A stretch of 64,000 nt of DNA from Cyanobium sp. CZS25K (GTDB lineage Bacteria; Cyanobacteriota; Cyanobacteriia; PCC-6307; Cyanobiaceae): assembly GCA_030373325.1 (NCBI GenBank), contig JAUCZB010000003.1:166425-230424 (forward strand). The letters run 5' to 3'. The notes below the pieces were generated by a model. The model ran no database searches and was not told where the DNA came from. It saw only the letters and a program-made list of their open reading frames with translations. A program made the translations under genes and the position numbers. Positions 28,747 to 37,580 of this stretch are shown here, piece by piece. The first letter of the stretch is position 1. Each line of letters opens with the position of its first letter.

Positions 28747-29349
28747 ATGTTCGGGTTTCTCAAGCAAGTCGGTGACTACACGCGTGAGGCGGTGAGTGCG
28801 GCCCAGACCATGACCCAGGGTCTGGCGGTCACCTTCGATCACCTGCGCCGGCGTCCGATCACGGTGCAGTACCCCTACGAGAAGCTGATCCCCTCCGAGC
28901 GCTATCGGGGCCGGATCCACTACGAACTCGACAAGTGCATCTCCTGCGAGGTCTGTGTGCGGGTCTGCCCCATCAACCTGCCCGTGGTGGACTGGGTGAT
29001 GAACAAGGCCACCAAGAAGAAGGAACTGCGCAACTACTCGATCGATTTCGGGGTGTGCATCTTCTGCGGCAACTGCGTCGAGTACTGCCCCACCAACTGC
29101 CTTTCCATGACCGAGGAATACGAGCTGGCGGCGTTTGATCGTCACAGCCTCAACTACGACAGCGTCGCCCTCGGCCGCCTGCCCACCAGCGTCACCTCCG
29201 ATCCGGCGGTGTTCGCCCTGCGGGAGCTGGCCTACCTGCCCAAGGGCGCCATGGATCCCCATGGGGTGCCCGCCAGCGAGCCCCGGGCCGGCCAGCTGCC
29301 TGCCCAGGTGCTGGAAACCCTCCCTTCCGACAGCACCGGAGTGTCCTGA
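28747..29349 (+). CDS. ndhI: NAD(P)H-quinone oxidoreductase subunit I (NdhI)
   Basis: 200 residues. Two 4Fe-4S motifs are complete: Cys64, 67, 70, 74 ([12 protein letters not shown]) and Cys104, 107, 110, 114 ([12 protein letters not shown]). It passes electrons from ferredoxin towards plastoquinone in NDH-1. Its stop and the ndhG start share TGATG. Confidence 0.97.
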   Translation: MFGFLKQVGDYTREAVSAAQTMTQGLAVTFDHLRRRPITVQYPYEKLIPSERYRGRIHYELDKCISCEVCVRVCPINLPVVDWVMNKATKKKELRNYSIDFGVCIFCGNCVEYCPTNCLSMTEEYELAAFDRHSLNYDSVALGRLPTSVTSDPAVFALRELAYLPKGAMDPHGVPASEPRAGQLPAQVLETLPSDSTGVS

Positions 29350-29975
29350 TGTCGATCGCCTCCACCACCCAGCAGATCTGCTTCCTGGTGCTGTCAGCCA
29401 CCACGGTGCTCGGCGCCCTCGGCGTCGTCCTGCTTCCCAACATCGTCTATTCCGCCTTCCTTCTCGGCGGGGTCTTCCTCTCGGTGGCCGGGCTGTATCT
29501 GCTGCTCAACGCCAGCTTCGTCGCGGCGGCCCAGATCCTGGTCTATGTGGGCGCTGTCAATGTCCTGATCCTGTTTGCGATCATGCTCGTGAACAAGCAG
29601 GAAACCCTCGCCGCGATTCCCGGTCTGCTGGTGCGTCGTCTCCTGTCCGGTGCGGTCTGCGCCGGCCTCTTCGCCCTTTTGCTGCGGGTGGCCTTCACCA
29701 CCCCATGGGCCCTGCCGGGGCCGACTCCCGTGGGCGAGGAGGCCACCATCCGGATCGGGGAGCACCTCTTCACCGACTATCTCCTGCCCTTCGAACTGGC
29801 CTCGGTGCTGCTGCTGATGGCGATGATCGGGGCCATCGTTCTGGCTCGCCGCGATGTGTTCAGCACCGACGTGATCACCGGTGAGCCAGCCGATCAGGGC
29901 CTGATCGAGAAGGACAGAACACCGCTGTTGATCGAGACGCCCGCCACCGAGCCCACCCTGCTTTCCAAGCCATGA
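29349..29975 (+). CDS. ndhG: NAD(P)H-quinone oxidoreductase subunit 6 (NdhG)
   Basis: 208 residues and five membrane helices. The NuoJ/ND6 core is visible in [38 protein letters not shown] and [14 protein letters not shown]. Part of the NDH-1 membrane arm proton path. Overlaps ndhI by one base and ndhE by an ATGA junction. Confidence 0.96.
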   Translation: MSIASTTQQICFLVLSATTVLGALGVVLLPNIVYSAFLLGGVFLSVAGLYLLLNASFVAAAQILVYVGAVNVLILFAIMLVNKQETLAAIPGLLVRRLLSGAVCAGLFALLLRVAFTTPWALPGPTPVGEEATIRIGEHLFTDYLLPFELASVLLLMAMIGAIVLARRDVFSTDVITGEPADQGLIEKDRTPLLIETPATEPTLLSKP

Positions 29976-30301
29976 TCTTCGACGTCGCCTCTCCGATTCC
30001 GCTCGAGGCTTTTCTGGCCGTCGCGGCCATGCTCTTCTGCATCGGTGTGTGGGGGCTGATCAACAGCCGCAATGCCGTGCGGGTGCTGATGAGCATCGAG
30101 CTGATGTTGAATGCCGTCAACATCAATCTGATGGCCTTCTCCGATTACCTCGATGGTCAGTTGATCCGCGGGCAGGTGTTCGCCATCTTCGTGATCACGG
30201 TGGCGGCGGCCGAGGCGGCCGTGGGTCTGGCCATCCTGCTGTCGCTCTATCGCAACCGCGAAACCGTCGACATGGAACGCTTCAATCTCCTGCGCTGGTA
30301 G
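29972..30301 (+). CDS. ndhE: NAD(P)H-quinone oxidoreductase subunit 4L (NdhE)
   Basis: 109 residues and three membrane helices, with the NuoK-type [18 protein letters not shown] segment containing the conserved Glu and [17 protein letters not shown] with the second Glu. Smallest proton-pathway subunit of NDH-1. Starts in the ndhG stop (ATGA). Confidence 0.97.
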   Translation: MIFDVASPIPLEAFLAVAAMLFCIGVWGLINSRNAVRVLMSIELMLNAVNINLMAFSDYLDGQLIRGQVFAIFVITVAAAEAAVGLAILLSLYRNRETVDMERFNLLRW

Positions 30302-30328
30302 CCGTGCAGGCTTTCCGCGCTCCGGCCC

Positions 30329-31318
30329 ATGCGGCTTGAAAGGGTCTGGCTGATCCTCCGCAAAGGGAGCCAGGCCGCCCAGCGCCAGGCCCGGCGCTGT
30401 GCCCAGGATCTGCGTTCCCAGGGGGTCGTTGTCACCACCGCCGTGAGCGGTCTGGCCGTGAATCCGTTCCCCGGACTGCTGGCCACCGAGCCTGAGCTGC
30501 CCGATCTGGCGGTGGTTCTCGGCGGTGACGGCACGGTGCTGGGGGCGGCCCGCTATCTGGCCCGCTTCGGCGTTCCGGTGCTCAGCTTCAACGTCGGCGG
30601 CCACCTGGGCTTCCTGACCCATGAACGGCGGCTGCTGAGGCTCCAGGGTGAGGCCAACGGCGATTCCGCCGGCCACGACCCCGCTGACAACCTCTGGCAG
30701 CGTCTGCGGGACGACCGCTTTGCGATCCAGCAGCGCATGATGCTGGAAGCCTGGATCGACCGGGGGGACGGGGTTCCCCAGCCGGGTGACGTGCCCTCCG
30801 GAGCAGGACCTGCCGACGGCGGCGAGGAGCCCCATGCGGCCCTCAACGACTTCTACTTCCGCCCCAGCCTCGAGGAGCTTTCACCCACCTGTGTGCTGGA
30901 GCTGGAGATCGACGGTGAGGTGGTGGATCAGTACCGCGGCGATGGCCTGATCATTGCCACCCCCACCGGCTCCACCGGCTATGCCATGGCCGCCGGTGGA
31001 CCGATCCTCCACCCCGGCATCGAAGCGATCGTGCTCACGCCGATCTGCCCCATGAGCCTCTCCAGTCGGGCCGTGGTGGTGCCACCCCGCTCCAGGCTGT
31101 CCGTGTGGCCCCTGGGAGAAACCAGCCGGCGGGTGAGGCTGTGGAAGGACGGTGCCCATGCCACCGTGCTGGAACCCGGTGACCGCTGCGTGCTTGTGCA
31201 GGGCCGCCATCCCGCCCTGATGCTGCAACTGGAGCAGAGTCCCTCCTACTACCGCACCCTCACCCACAAGCTCCACTGGGCCGGCAGTCTCACGGCCGCC
31301 GAACCCTCCCGCAACTGA
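30329..31318 (+). CDS. nadK: NAD kinase
   Basis: 329 residues. The [14 protein letters not shown] motif (catalytic Asp), LNDFYF, and [19 protein letters not shown] nucleotide-binding stretch define the family. It makes NADP from NAD. Two insertions are visible: about residues 105-125 ([14 protein letters not shown]) and about 150-170 (Pro/Gly/Glu-rich). Starts 27 nt after ndhE and is likely in the same operon, matching supply of the NADP pool to photosynthetic electron transport. Confidence 0.95.
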   Translation: MRLERVWLILRKGSQAAQRQARRCAQDLRSQGVVVTTAVSGLAVNPFPGLLATEPELPDLAVVLGGDGTVLGAARYLARFGVPVLSFNVGGHLGFLTHERRLLRLQGEANGDSAGHDPADNLWQRLRDDRFAIQQRMMLEAWIDRGDGVPQPGDVPSGAGPADGGEEPHAALNDFYFRPSLEELSPTCVLELEIDGEVVDQYRGDGLIIATPTGSTGYAMAAGGPILHPGIEAIVLTPICPMSLSSRAVVVPPRSRLSVWPLGETSRRVRLWKDGAHATVLEPGDRCVLVQGRHPALMLQLEQSPSYYRTLTHKLHWAGSLTAAEPSRN

Positions 31319-31334
31319 ACACGCCTGCTTCGCC

Positions 31335-31877
31335 ATGGCCCTGGAAATCGAGCGCCGCTTCCTGGTCGGTGGCGATCAGTGGCGCCGCCTTGTGCTGCGG
31401 CAGACAGCGATCCGCCAGGGCTATCTGGCGACGGGGGAGGCTGGACTCACGCTCCGGGTGCGTCTGGCCCTGCCGCCCGCGGGAGCCACGGTCGCTTTCC
31501 TCACCCTCAAGCTGCCAGCGCCGGGCCCGGCGGCGGCGGCACTCCCCGCCGGCCAGCCCCTGACGCGTCAGGAGTATGAGTACGTGATCCCTGCGGCGGA
31601 TGGGGAGGCCCTGCTGGCCCAGTGTGAGCATCGGCTGAGCAAGACGCGCTTCGTGCTGGATCTGCCCGGAGGCGACTGGGTGGTGGATGTGTTTGCTGAG
31701 GCCAATGCCCCCCTGGTGGTGGCGGAGGTGGAGCTGGAGAGGGCCGATCAGGTGCTGGCCATCCCCGCCTGGTGCTCCAGGGAGATCACGGACCGCCGCG
31801 ATCTCAGCAACGCCGCCATGGCCCACCGTCCCCTGGAGGTGTGGACGGCGGCCGAACGGGAAGCCTTGCTGCCCTAG
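31335..31877 (+). CDS. CYTH domain protein
   Basis: 180 residues. The start MALEIERRFLVGGDQW and the later KLPAPGPA, EYEYVIP and LVVAEVELE strands fit the CYTH (triphosphate tunnel) fold. The canonical ExExK reads E-I-E-R-R, so Lys is Arg. Known members hydrolyse triphosphates or bind nucleotides; activity is unproved here. Starts 16 nt after nadK. Its TAG shares a CTAG palindrome with the convergent pedR-like gene. Confidence 0.88.
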   Translation: MALEIERRFLVGGDQWRRLVLRQTAIRQGYLATGEAGLTLRVRLALPPAGATVAFLTLKLPAPGPAAAALPAGQPLTRQEYEYVIPAADGEALLAQCEHRLSKTRFVLDLPGGDWVVDVFAEANAPLVVAEVELERADQVLAIPAWCSREITDRRDLSNAAMAHRPLEVWTAAEREALLP

Positions 31878-32209
31878 ACCTGCTGCGCCCTGCCCCCATG
31901 GTCAGGGGGCAGGGCGCAGCAGTTGAACCCGTCGCGACAGATCTTGCCGTGATCCATGGCCCAGTTCAGCAGGGCCACCCGGTTCTTGGCGCCGGTCTTG
32001 GTGAAGATGTTGCTGACGTGGTTGTCGACGGTGCGCTTGCTGATGGTCAGCTGCCCGGCGATCTCCAGGTTGGTCAGCCCGGTGGCCACCAGCTCGATGA
32101 TCTCCAGCTCCCGTTCCGATAACTCGCTGCGTGGATGCACCATGGGCCGCTCCAGGAACGGGGATGGGGACGGGGACACCGAAGCTGCCGGGGGCCTGGG
32201 CTCAACCAT
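31874..32209 (-). CDS. pedR: LuxR-type regulator, PedR-like
   Basis: 111 residues from ATG 32209 (GAGGAG just upstream); an internal ATG at 32143 with GGAG seven nt upstream gives 89 residues and removes a Pro/Ser-rich tail. A helix-turn-helix without receiver is seen: LSERELEIIELVATGLTNLEI, then ISKRTVDNHVSNIFTKTG. The C terminus GKICRDGFNCCALP with its conserved cysteines matches PedR, a thioredoxin-responsive light/redox regulator in Synechocystis. Divergent from metF. Confidence 0.8.
   Translation of the reverse strand: MVEPRPPAASVSPSPSPFLERPMVHPRSELSERELEIIELVATGLTNLEIAGQLTISKRTVDNHVSNIFTKTGAKNRVALLNWAMDHGKICRDGFNCCALPPDHGGRAQQV
31880..31922. terminator. Perfect 18-bp inverted repeat inside the 3' end of pedR
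   Basis: The left arm 31880-31897 and right arm 31905-31922 pair perfectly (18 bp, 14 of them G-C) around a 7-nt loop. It lies just past the CYTH stop and inside the last codons of pedR. It can fold on either strand, but neither side has a long T tract, so it may be a bidirectional terminator or a stabilising 3' hairpin. Confidence 0.6.
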
Positions 32210-32280
32210 CGGCTCCTCGGTGGTGGTCCTTCACTCTAGGCAGCGGCTGTTCCATGATGCCCCTGTCTTGGAGGTGGCCG

Positions 32281-33213
32281 TTGCAGCTTCGACAGGCCTT
32301 GGCGGAAGGCCGATTCGCCGTCACGGCGGAAGTGACCCCGCCCCGTGGAGGCGATGCCAGTCGCACCCTTGAGGCGGCGGTGGCTCTGCGTGGGCTGGTG
32401 CATGCGGTCAACGTGACCGATGGCAGCCGGGCCGTGATGCGGATGAGCAGCCTGGCGGTGTGCCGTTTGCTGCTGGAGGCCGGCATGGAGCCGGTGCTGC
32501 AGATGACCTGCCGCGATCGCAACCGCATTGCTCTTCAGGCCGATCTGCTCGGCGCCCACGCCCTCGGCATCCACAACCTGCTCTGCCTGACCGGAGACCC
32601 GGTGCGGGCCGGAGATCAGCCCGGCGTCCGACCGGTGAATGAGCTGGAGGCGGTGCGGCTGCTGCAGCAGGTGCGGGCCCTCAACGCCGGCGAGGATCCG
32701 GTGAAGGGGGAGCTGCCGGATGGCGCCACGGCGCTCTTCCCCGGAGCCGCCGCCGATCCCCAGTCGCCGAGCTGGAGCGGACTGCTCTCCAGGGTGCGGC
32801 GCAAGCAGGAGGCCGGGGCACGCTTTCTCCAGACCCAGATGGTGATGGATGCGGCCTGCCTGCGCCGCTTCGTCGATGAGATCACCGGCCCGCTGGGGCT
32901 GCCGGTGCTGGCCGGGGTGTTTCTGCTCAAGTCAGCCCGCAATGCCCAGTTCATCAACCGTGTCGTGCCGGGGGCCTGCATTCCCCCATCCCTGATCGAT
33001 CGCCTCGCCGGGGCCGCCGATCCGGCGGCGGAGGGGGTCGCGATCGCCGCCGAACAGGTGGCCACCTACCGCTCCATCGCCCAGGGGGTGCACCTGATGG
33101 CCATCAAGGCCGAACATCGCATCCCCCAGATCCTTCAGCTGGCGGGGCTAGGGGGCGCTGCCGGCGGCGAGGTCGGTGCCCAGCAGCTCGGCCATGGCCT
33201 TCTGCTGGGGTGA
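32281..33213 (+). CDS. metF: Methylenetetrahydrofolate reductase family protein
   Basis: 310 residues from TTG 32281, supported by GGAGG at 32270-32274; an ATG at 32254 lacks such a site. Core motifs are AVTAEVTPPRG, VNVTDGSRAVMRMSS, PVLQMTCRDRN, HNLLCLTGDPVRAGD and GVFLLKSARNA. It reduces methylene-THF to methyl-THF for methionine synthesis. The last 66 nt overlap the convergent nucleotidyltransferase gene, and the end (GAAGGEVGAQQLG) looks like an unconserved tail. Confidence 0.88.
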   Translation: MQLRQALAEGRFAVTAEVTPPRGGDASRTLEAAVALRGLVHAVNVTDGSRAVMRMSSLAVCRLLLEAGMEPVLQMTCRDRNRIALQADLLGAHALGIHNLLCLTGDPVRAGDQPGVRPVNELEAVRLLQQVRALNAGEDPVKGELPDGATALFPGAAADPQSPSWSGLLSRVRRKQEAGARFLQTQMVMDAACLRRFVDEITGPLGLPVLAGVFLLKSARNAQFINRVVPGACIPPSLIDRLAGAADPAAEGVAIAAEQVATYRSIAQGVHLMAIKAEHRIPQILQLAGLGGAAGGEVGAQQLGHGLLLG

Positions 33214-34329
33214 AGGGGTGCCCACGTCCTGGCGTCGTACGTCAGTGATCAACCAGTCGAGGGCGGCTTCCTGGAGATCGAAATGGTCGCCGTTGCGGTC
33301 GACGCAGTAGCGGCCGTACACCAGCTTCTCGACGAGTTGCACGCCGGCGCCGATCCGGGAGTAATCGAAGATGATCGAGTTGTCGATCGTGGCGCCTTCG
33401 CAGATGTGGCAGCTCGGCCCGATCATGGCCGGCCCGATGATGGTGACGCCGTTCTCGATACGGGTCATGCCACCCACGAAGATCGGCCCCTCCACGTGGA
33501 TCTTGTCCCAGTCGGCGGCCACATTGAGGCCCGTGTAGATTCCTGGACGGATTTGCCGGCCGGGAATCTGCACCTGGCGGACGTCCCCCTGCAGAACACT
33601 GCGGATCGCCTGCCAGTAGTCCGGCACCTTGCCGATGTCGACCCACTCGAACTCCATGGGCAGGGCATAGAAGGGGGCCCCGGAGTCCACCAGCCTGGGG
33701 AACAGATCGGCGGCGATGTCGAAGGCTTCGCGGCTGGGGATGAAGTCGAGGACTTCCGGTTCGAAGATGTAGATGCCCGTGTTGATCATGTCGCTGGCGG
33801 CCTCTTCCACCGATGGCTTCTCCTGGAAGGAGAGCACCCGTCCGGCCTCGTCCGTCACCACCACCCCGTAACTGCTCACCTGGTCGCGGGGCACCCGCTT
33901 GGTGATCAGACTGGCCATCGCCCCCTTCTCCCGATGGCGCCGCACGGCTTCGGTGAGATCGAGGTCGATCAGGGCGTCGCCGCAGAGCACCACGAAGGTG
34001 TCGTCGAAAAAGGCCTGGAAGTCCTGGATTTTCTTCAGACCGCCGGCCGATCCCATCGCTTCACCGATCAGCTCGCCATCCTCGATGCGGCCCTCGAAGC
34101 TGTAGGCGATCTGGACGCCGAAGCGCTGGCCATCGCGGAAGTAGTTCTCGATCTCCTCCGACAGGTGGGAGACGTTGACCATGATTTCGTCGAAGCCGTG
34201 CTCCAGGAGCAATTCCAGCAGGAACTCCATCACGGGTTTCTGCAGGATTGGAATCATCGGCTTGGGCGTGGTGTGCGTGATCGGACGCACCCGTGTTCCC
34301 TTGCCTGCCGCCAGGATCATCGCCTTCAT
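33148..34329 (-). CDS. NDP-sugar pyrophosphorylase (mannose-1-phosphate guanylyltransferase-like)
   Basis: 393 residues. The nucleotidyltransferase N terminus MILAAGKGTRVRPIT...PKPMIP, LCGDALIDLDL and FEWVDIGKVPDYW is followed by left-handed beta-helix hexapeptide repeats (GPIFVGGMTRIENGVTIIGP). It makes nucleotide-activated sugar, probably GDP-mannose or a related sugar for envelope polysaccharide; which one is not decidable from sequence. 46 nt downstream of scpA. Confidence 0.87.
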   Translation of the reverse strand: MKAMILAAGKGTRVRPITHTTPKPMIPILQKPVMEFLLELLLEHGFDEIMVNVSHLSEEIENYFRDGQRFGVQIAYSFEGRIEDGELIGEAMGSAGGLKKIQDFQAFFDDTFVVLCGDALIDLDLTEAVRRHREKGAMASLITKRVPRDQVSSYGVVVTDEAGRVLSFQEKPSVEEAASDMINTGIYIFEPEVLDFIPSREAFDIAADLFPRLVDSGAPFYALPMEFEWVDIGKVPDYWQAIRSVLQGDVRQVQIPGRQIRPGIYTGLNVAADWDKIHVEGPIFVGGMTRIENGVTIIGPAMIGPSCHICEGATIDNSIIFDYSRIGAGVQLVEKLVYGRYCVDRNGDHFDLQEAALDWLITDVRRQDVGTPSPQQKAMAELLGTDLAAGSAP

Positions 34330-34375
34330 CGGCGTCGTTTCATGTCGGAGGTCGAGCCCAGAGTAAGGAGAAGAC

Positions 34376-35278
34376 TCAGGCAGCCACTGCTTCCAGAGCC
34401 GGCCCCCTATCTGACCCCTGACCCGGCAAGCGTGGCAGGCTCACCGCATCGGCCCGTTCCTCGCGCCGGCGACGCAGGCTGAGGGGGGCGTAGAGACCGC
34501 CGGCCTGCTCCAGCTCCACCTTGCCCTGGGAGGAGAGGAACAGCAGGGCCCAGAACACCCCGACCCGATCCCGGTCGAGGTCCCCGTCCTCCGCAGAGGT
34601 GGCGGAGGCGCTCTCGACGGCCTCCGCCCAGGCGCCCACCAGAACATCGAACGCCACCCATTCGAGGCTCTCGGCGGTGGGCGTCCACTGCAGCAGGAAG
34701 CGGCTCAGGGCGGCGGTGGTCTCCGGCAGTTTTTCCCGGTGGGCCAGGGAGGCCACCTGGGCAATCGCGGCCCGTTCGCTGTAGCGGCGGCTGCGGGGCT
34801 TGGTTCGTCCTTCCCCCCCCTCCTGCTCGAGCCGCTCGGCGATGTCCTCGAGCTGCCGGATCAGCTCCCCCAGCGTGACGGGGCGCTGCAGGGGCGGCGG
34901 CGCCACCGGCCGTCGGTGCAGGTGCCGTTCCGGCCGCCGGGGCAGGGCCATGGCGGTGTGGTCCCAGCCGTCGTCGTCCTCGGGGGCGAAGGAATCCTCC
35001 AGCAGCGGTTCGGGTGGGAAGGTGGCCGATTCCAGCAGTTCCGCCTTGAGCCCCACCAGCACCGAGGCGGCCAGGAAGGCCTCGCTGGACTCGGCCAGAT
35101 CCCGTTCGTAGCTGCCTCCCCCGGGGGCCAGGCGCCTGGGCAGCTCGATGCGCTGGCGCAGCTGGTCGAGGAAGCCATCGACGACGGCGATCACATCCAC
35201 GTCCCAGGGATCGATGTCGCCCCGTTCGGCCGCGTCCTGGAGCAACCGGATGGCGAGTCTGGCGCCCGCTTCTGCCAC
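34376..35278 (-). CDS. scpA: Segregation and condensation protein A
   Basis: 300 residues from GTG 35278. ScpA is the kleisin of the SMC-ScpAB complex. The N-terminal helical domain shows DAAERGDIDPWDVDVIAVVDGFL and EAFLAASVLVGLKAELLE, and the C-terminal winged helix VGVFWALLFLSSQGKVELEQ. The linker (about 90-160) is charged and Pro-rich. Same strand as the lapA-like gene (97-nt gap upstream). Confidence 0.9.
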   Translation of the reverse strand: MAEAGARLAIRLLQDAAERGDIDPWDVDVIAVVDGFLDQLRQRIELPRRLAPGGGSYERDLAESSEAFLAASVLVGLKAELLESATFPPEPLLEDSFAPEDDDGWDHTAMALPRRPERHLHRRPVAPPPLQRPVTLGELIRQLEDIAERLEQEGGEGRTKPRSRRYSERAAIAQVASLAHREKLPETTAALSRFLLQWTPTAESLEWVAFDVLVGAWAEAVESASATSAEDGDLDRDRVGVFWALLFLSSQGKVELEQAGGLYAPLSLRRRREERADAVSLPRLPGQGSDRGPALEAVAA

Positions 35279-35375
35279 GCGCGATGTCCTGCTCGGGGGG
35301 TGCCGTCCGAGGGCAAGCTACCGGCTGCGGCCCGTCGGCACCAGTCGCGGTGATGACTGAACCGCCCCCGCGGGT

Positions 35376-35768
35376 TCAGTCAACCGCCAGGGACAGGCCC
35401 TCCTCCCCACCGGCCTCGGAGGACGGCGCCGAGCTCTCCCCGGCGGCCGGCAGCAGCCCCAGCTGGGCGTCCACGGTGGCCCGGTAGCGGCGCAGATCGT
35501 TCTCCAGTTCGCTGATCCGCACCTGCTGGGCCTCCACTTCGCCGGCGGTCTGCAGGGTCTCCACCTTCCGCACCACCCCGCTCCAGACGGCGTAGATCCA
35601 GGCGGCGGTGGCACCGAGACCACCGACCACCAGCAGCAGGGCCGCCAGGGGCAGGGTGGTGCTCAACCCCGGTAGGAAATGCACCGTGGTGGCCGTGGTG
35701 TTCTCCAGGGTGAACATCACCGTGGCCAAGCCGAAGCTGAAGATCAGAAGGAAGTTGATCTGCCGCAT
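35376..35768 (-). CDS. LapA-domain (DUF1049) membrane protein
   Basis: 130 residues. Two hydrophobic helices (about 4-20 and 40-65) flank the short LENTTATTVHFLPG strand typical of LapA/DUF1049, followed by a coiled-coil (VRKVETLQTAGEVEAQQVRISELENDL region) and an acidic Ser-rich tail. Function in cyanobacteria unknown. Downstream of ndhD on the same strand. Confidence 0.8.
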   Translation of the reverse strand: MRQINFLLIFSFGLATVMFTLENTTATTVHFLPGLSTTLPLAALLLVVGGLGATAAWIYAVWSGVVRKVETLQTAGEVEAQQVRISELENDLRRYRATVDAQLGLLPAAGESSAPSSEAGGEEGLSLAVD

Positions 35769-35893
35769 GGAGACCCTCGCTGTGCGATGGAGGAGCGTAG
35801 GCATCCTCCCCGGAGGATGGCGCCATGGCCCCGGGGCTGCGCAGGGTTTCGTAACCGGCCCCCGAGCGGCCCGCCGCCGTGGCGGGGTTGGCC

Positions 35894-37495
35894 TCAGCCG
35901 AGGGCCGGCGCGTGCAGCAGGGCCGGCGGCAGGCTGCCGAAGGCGCCGGTGGCCATCACCGCCGGGACCGGGGCGCGCCCCACCTTGACCAGGGCAACGG
36001 CCTCCCGGTCGACCAGGGCCTCGATCGCGGCGCGGTAGCTGTCGGTGACCAGGCGGGGGTAGAGGCCGATGCCGATGATCGGCACCAGCAGGCAGGAGAT
36101 CACGTAGATCTCCCGCGGCTCGGCATCGACCAGGTGGGTGTGGGAGGCGAGCTCGGGGTTCTCCTTGCCGAAGAAGATCTCCCGCAGCATCGACAGCAGG
36201 TAGATGGGGGTGAGGATCACGCCGATGGCCGCCAGCACTGCGATCACGATGCGGAAGCTGAGGCTGTAGGCCTCGCTGGTGGCGAAGCCCACGAACACCA
36301 TTAGCTCGGAGACGAAGCCGCTCATGCCGGGCAGGGCCAGGGAGGCCAGGGAGCAGACCGTCCAGAGGGCGAACATCTTGCGCATCTTCTGGCCCACGCC
36401 GCCCATCTCGTCGAGCTGGAGGGTGTGGGTGCGGTCGTAGGTGGCCCCCACCAGGAAGAACAGGCTGGCGCCGATCAGGCCATGGCTGATCATCTGCAGC
36501 ATGGCGCCGCTGGTGCCCAGGGCGCTGAAGCTGCCGATGCCGATCAGCACGAAGCCCATGTGGCTGATCGAGCTGTAGGCGATCTTGCGCTTGAGGTTGC
36601 GCTGGGCGAAGGAGGTGAGGGCGGCGTAGATGATGTTCACCACCCCCAGGATCACCAGCAGCGGGGCGAACTGGACATGGGCCTCCGGCAGCAGCTGCAC
36701 GTTGAAGCGCAGCAGCGCGTAGCCGCCCATCTTGAGCAGGATGCCCGCCAGCAGCATGTGCACCGGCGCCGTGGCCTCCCCGTGGGCATCCGGCAGCCAG
36801 GTGTGCAGGGGCACCACCGGCAGCTTGACGCCGAAGGCGATCAGCAACGCCGCGTAGCAGAGCACCTGGAAGCCGGTGCCGAACTCCTTGGCGGCCAGCA
36901 CCGTGTACTCGAAGCTGGGGGCCCCACCACCGAAGAATCCCATCGCCAGCCCCGCCAGGAGGATGAACAGGGAGCTGCCGGCCGTGTAGAGGATGAACTT
37001 GGTGGCGGCGTACTGGCGCTTCTTGCCGCCCCAGATGGCCAGCAGAAGGTATACCGGCAGCAGCTCCAGCTCCCAGGCCAGGAAGAACAGCAGCATGTCC
37101 TGCACGGCGAACACGGCGATCTGGCCGCCGTCCATGGCCAGGAGCAGGAAGTAGAAGAGCTTCGGTTTGAAGGTCACCGGCCAGGCCGCCAGGCAGGCCA
37201 GGGAGGTGATGAAGCTGGTGAGCAGGATCAGCGGCATCGAGAGGCCGTCGGCCCCCACCGACCAGGCCAGGCCGAGATCGGGCAGCCACTGCACCCGCTC
37301 CACCAACTGCAGGCCGGGGTCGGCGGGGTCGTAGCCGCGCAGGTAGGCCCCCACGGTGACCAGGAAGGTGGTGAGGGCGACGCCGAGGGCATACCAGCGG
37401 ACCTGCCTGCCGTCGCCCTTGTCGGGGACGAAGGGGATCAGAAGAGCGGCACCGATCGGGAACAGAATCGCGGTGCTCAGCCAGGGAAAGGGCAC
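35894..37495 (-). CDS. ndhD: NAD(P)H-quinone oxidoreductase subunit 4 (NdhD)
   Basis: 533 residues from GTG 37495 ([13 protein letters not shown]), the point where homology begins; the frame is open a further 26 codons upstream. About 14 membrane helices. [34 protein letters not shown] (conserved Glu), [18 protein letters not shown] and [15 protein letters not shown] are the antiporter-like motifs. The [11 protein letters not shown] type and pairing with ndhF suggest the NdhD1/F1 respiratory-cyclic form. Confidence 0.95.
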   Translation of the reverse strand: MPFPWLSTAILFPIGAALLIPFVPDKGDGRQVRWYALGVALTTFLVTVGAYLRGYDPADPGLQLVERVQWLPDLGLAWSVGADGLSMPLILLTSFITSLACLAAWPVTFKPKLFYFLLLAMDGGQIAVFAVQDMLLFFLAWELELLPVYLLLAIWGGKKRQYAATKFILYTAGSSLFILLAGLAMGFFGGGAPSFEYTVLAAKEFGTGFQVLCYAALLIAFGVKLPVVPLHTWLPDAHGEATAPVHMLLAGILLKMGGYALLRFNVQLLPEAHVQFAPLLVILGVVNIIYAALTSFAQRNLKRKIAYSSISHMGFVLIGIGSFSALGTSGAMLQMISHGLIGASLFFLVGATYDRTHTLQLDEMGGVGQKMRKMFALWTVCSLASLALPGMSGFVSELMVFVGFATSEAYSLSFRIVIAVLAAIGVILTPIYLLSMLREIFFGKENPELASHTHLVDAEPREIYVISCLLVPIIGIGLYPRLVTDSYRAAIEALVDREAVALVKVGRAPVPAVMATGAFGSLPPALLHAPALG

Positions 37496-37580
37496 AGAAC
37501 GGTGCTGTCCATCTGGGCGGAGTGTAGAAATCCCGGCCTCCCGCCCACCCTGCGGATGGGCGTTGTCACACACAGAAGGC

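Noticed and set aside
26299..29262. 987-codon open frame antisense to gltA, ndhA and ndhI
   Set aside because: Rich in Gln, His, Gly and Asp as expected for the antisense of GC-rich coding DNA. No domain, and the sense genes are certain.
35802..35819. Seven-bp hairpin upstream of the LapA-like gene
   Set aside because: Short, no T tract, and expected by chance in GC-rich DNA.
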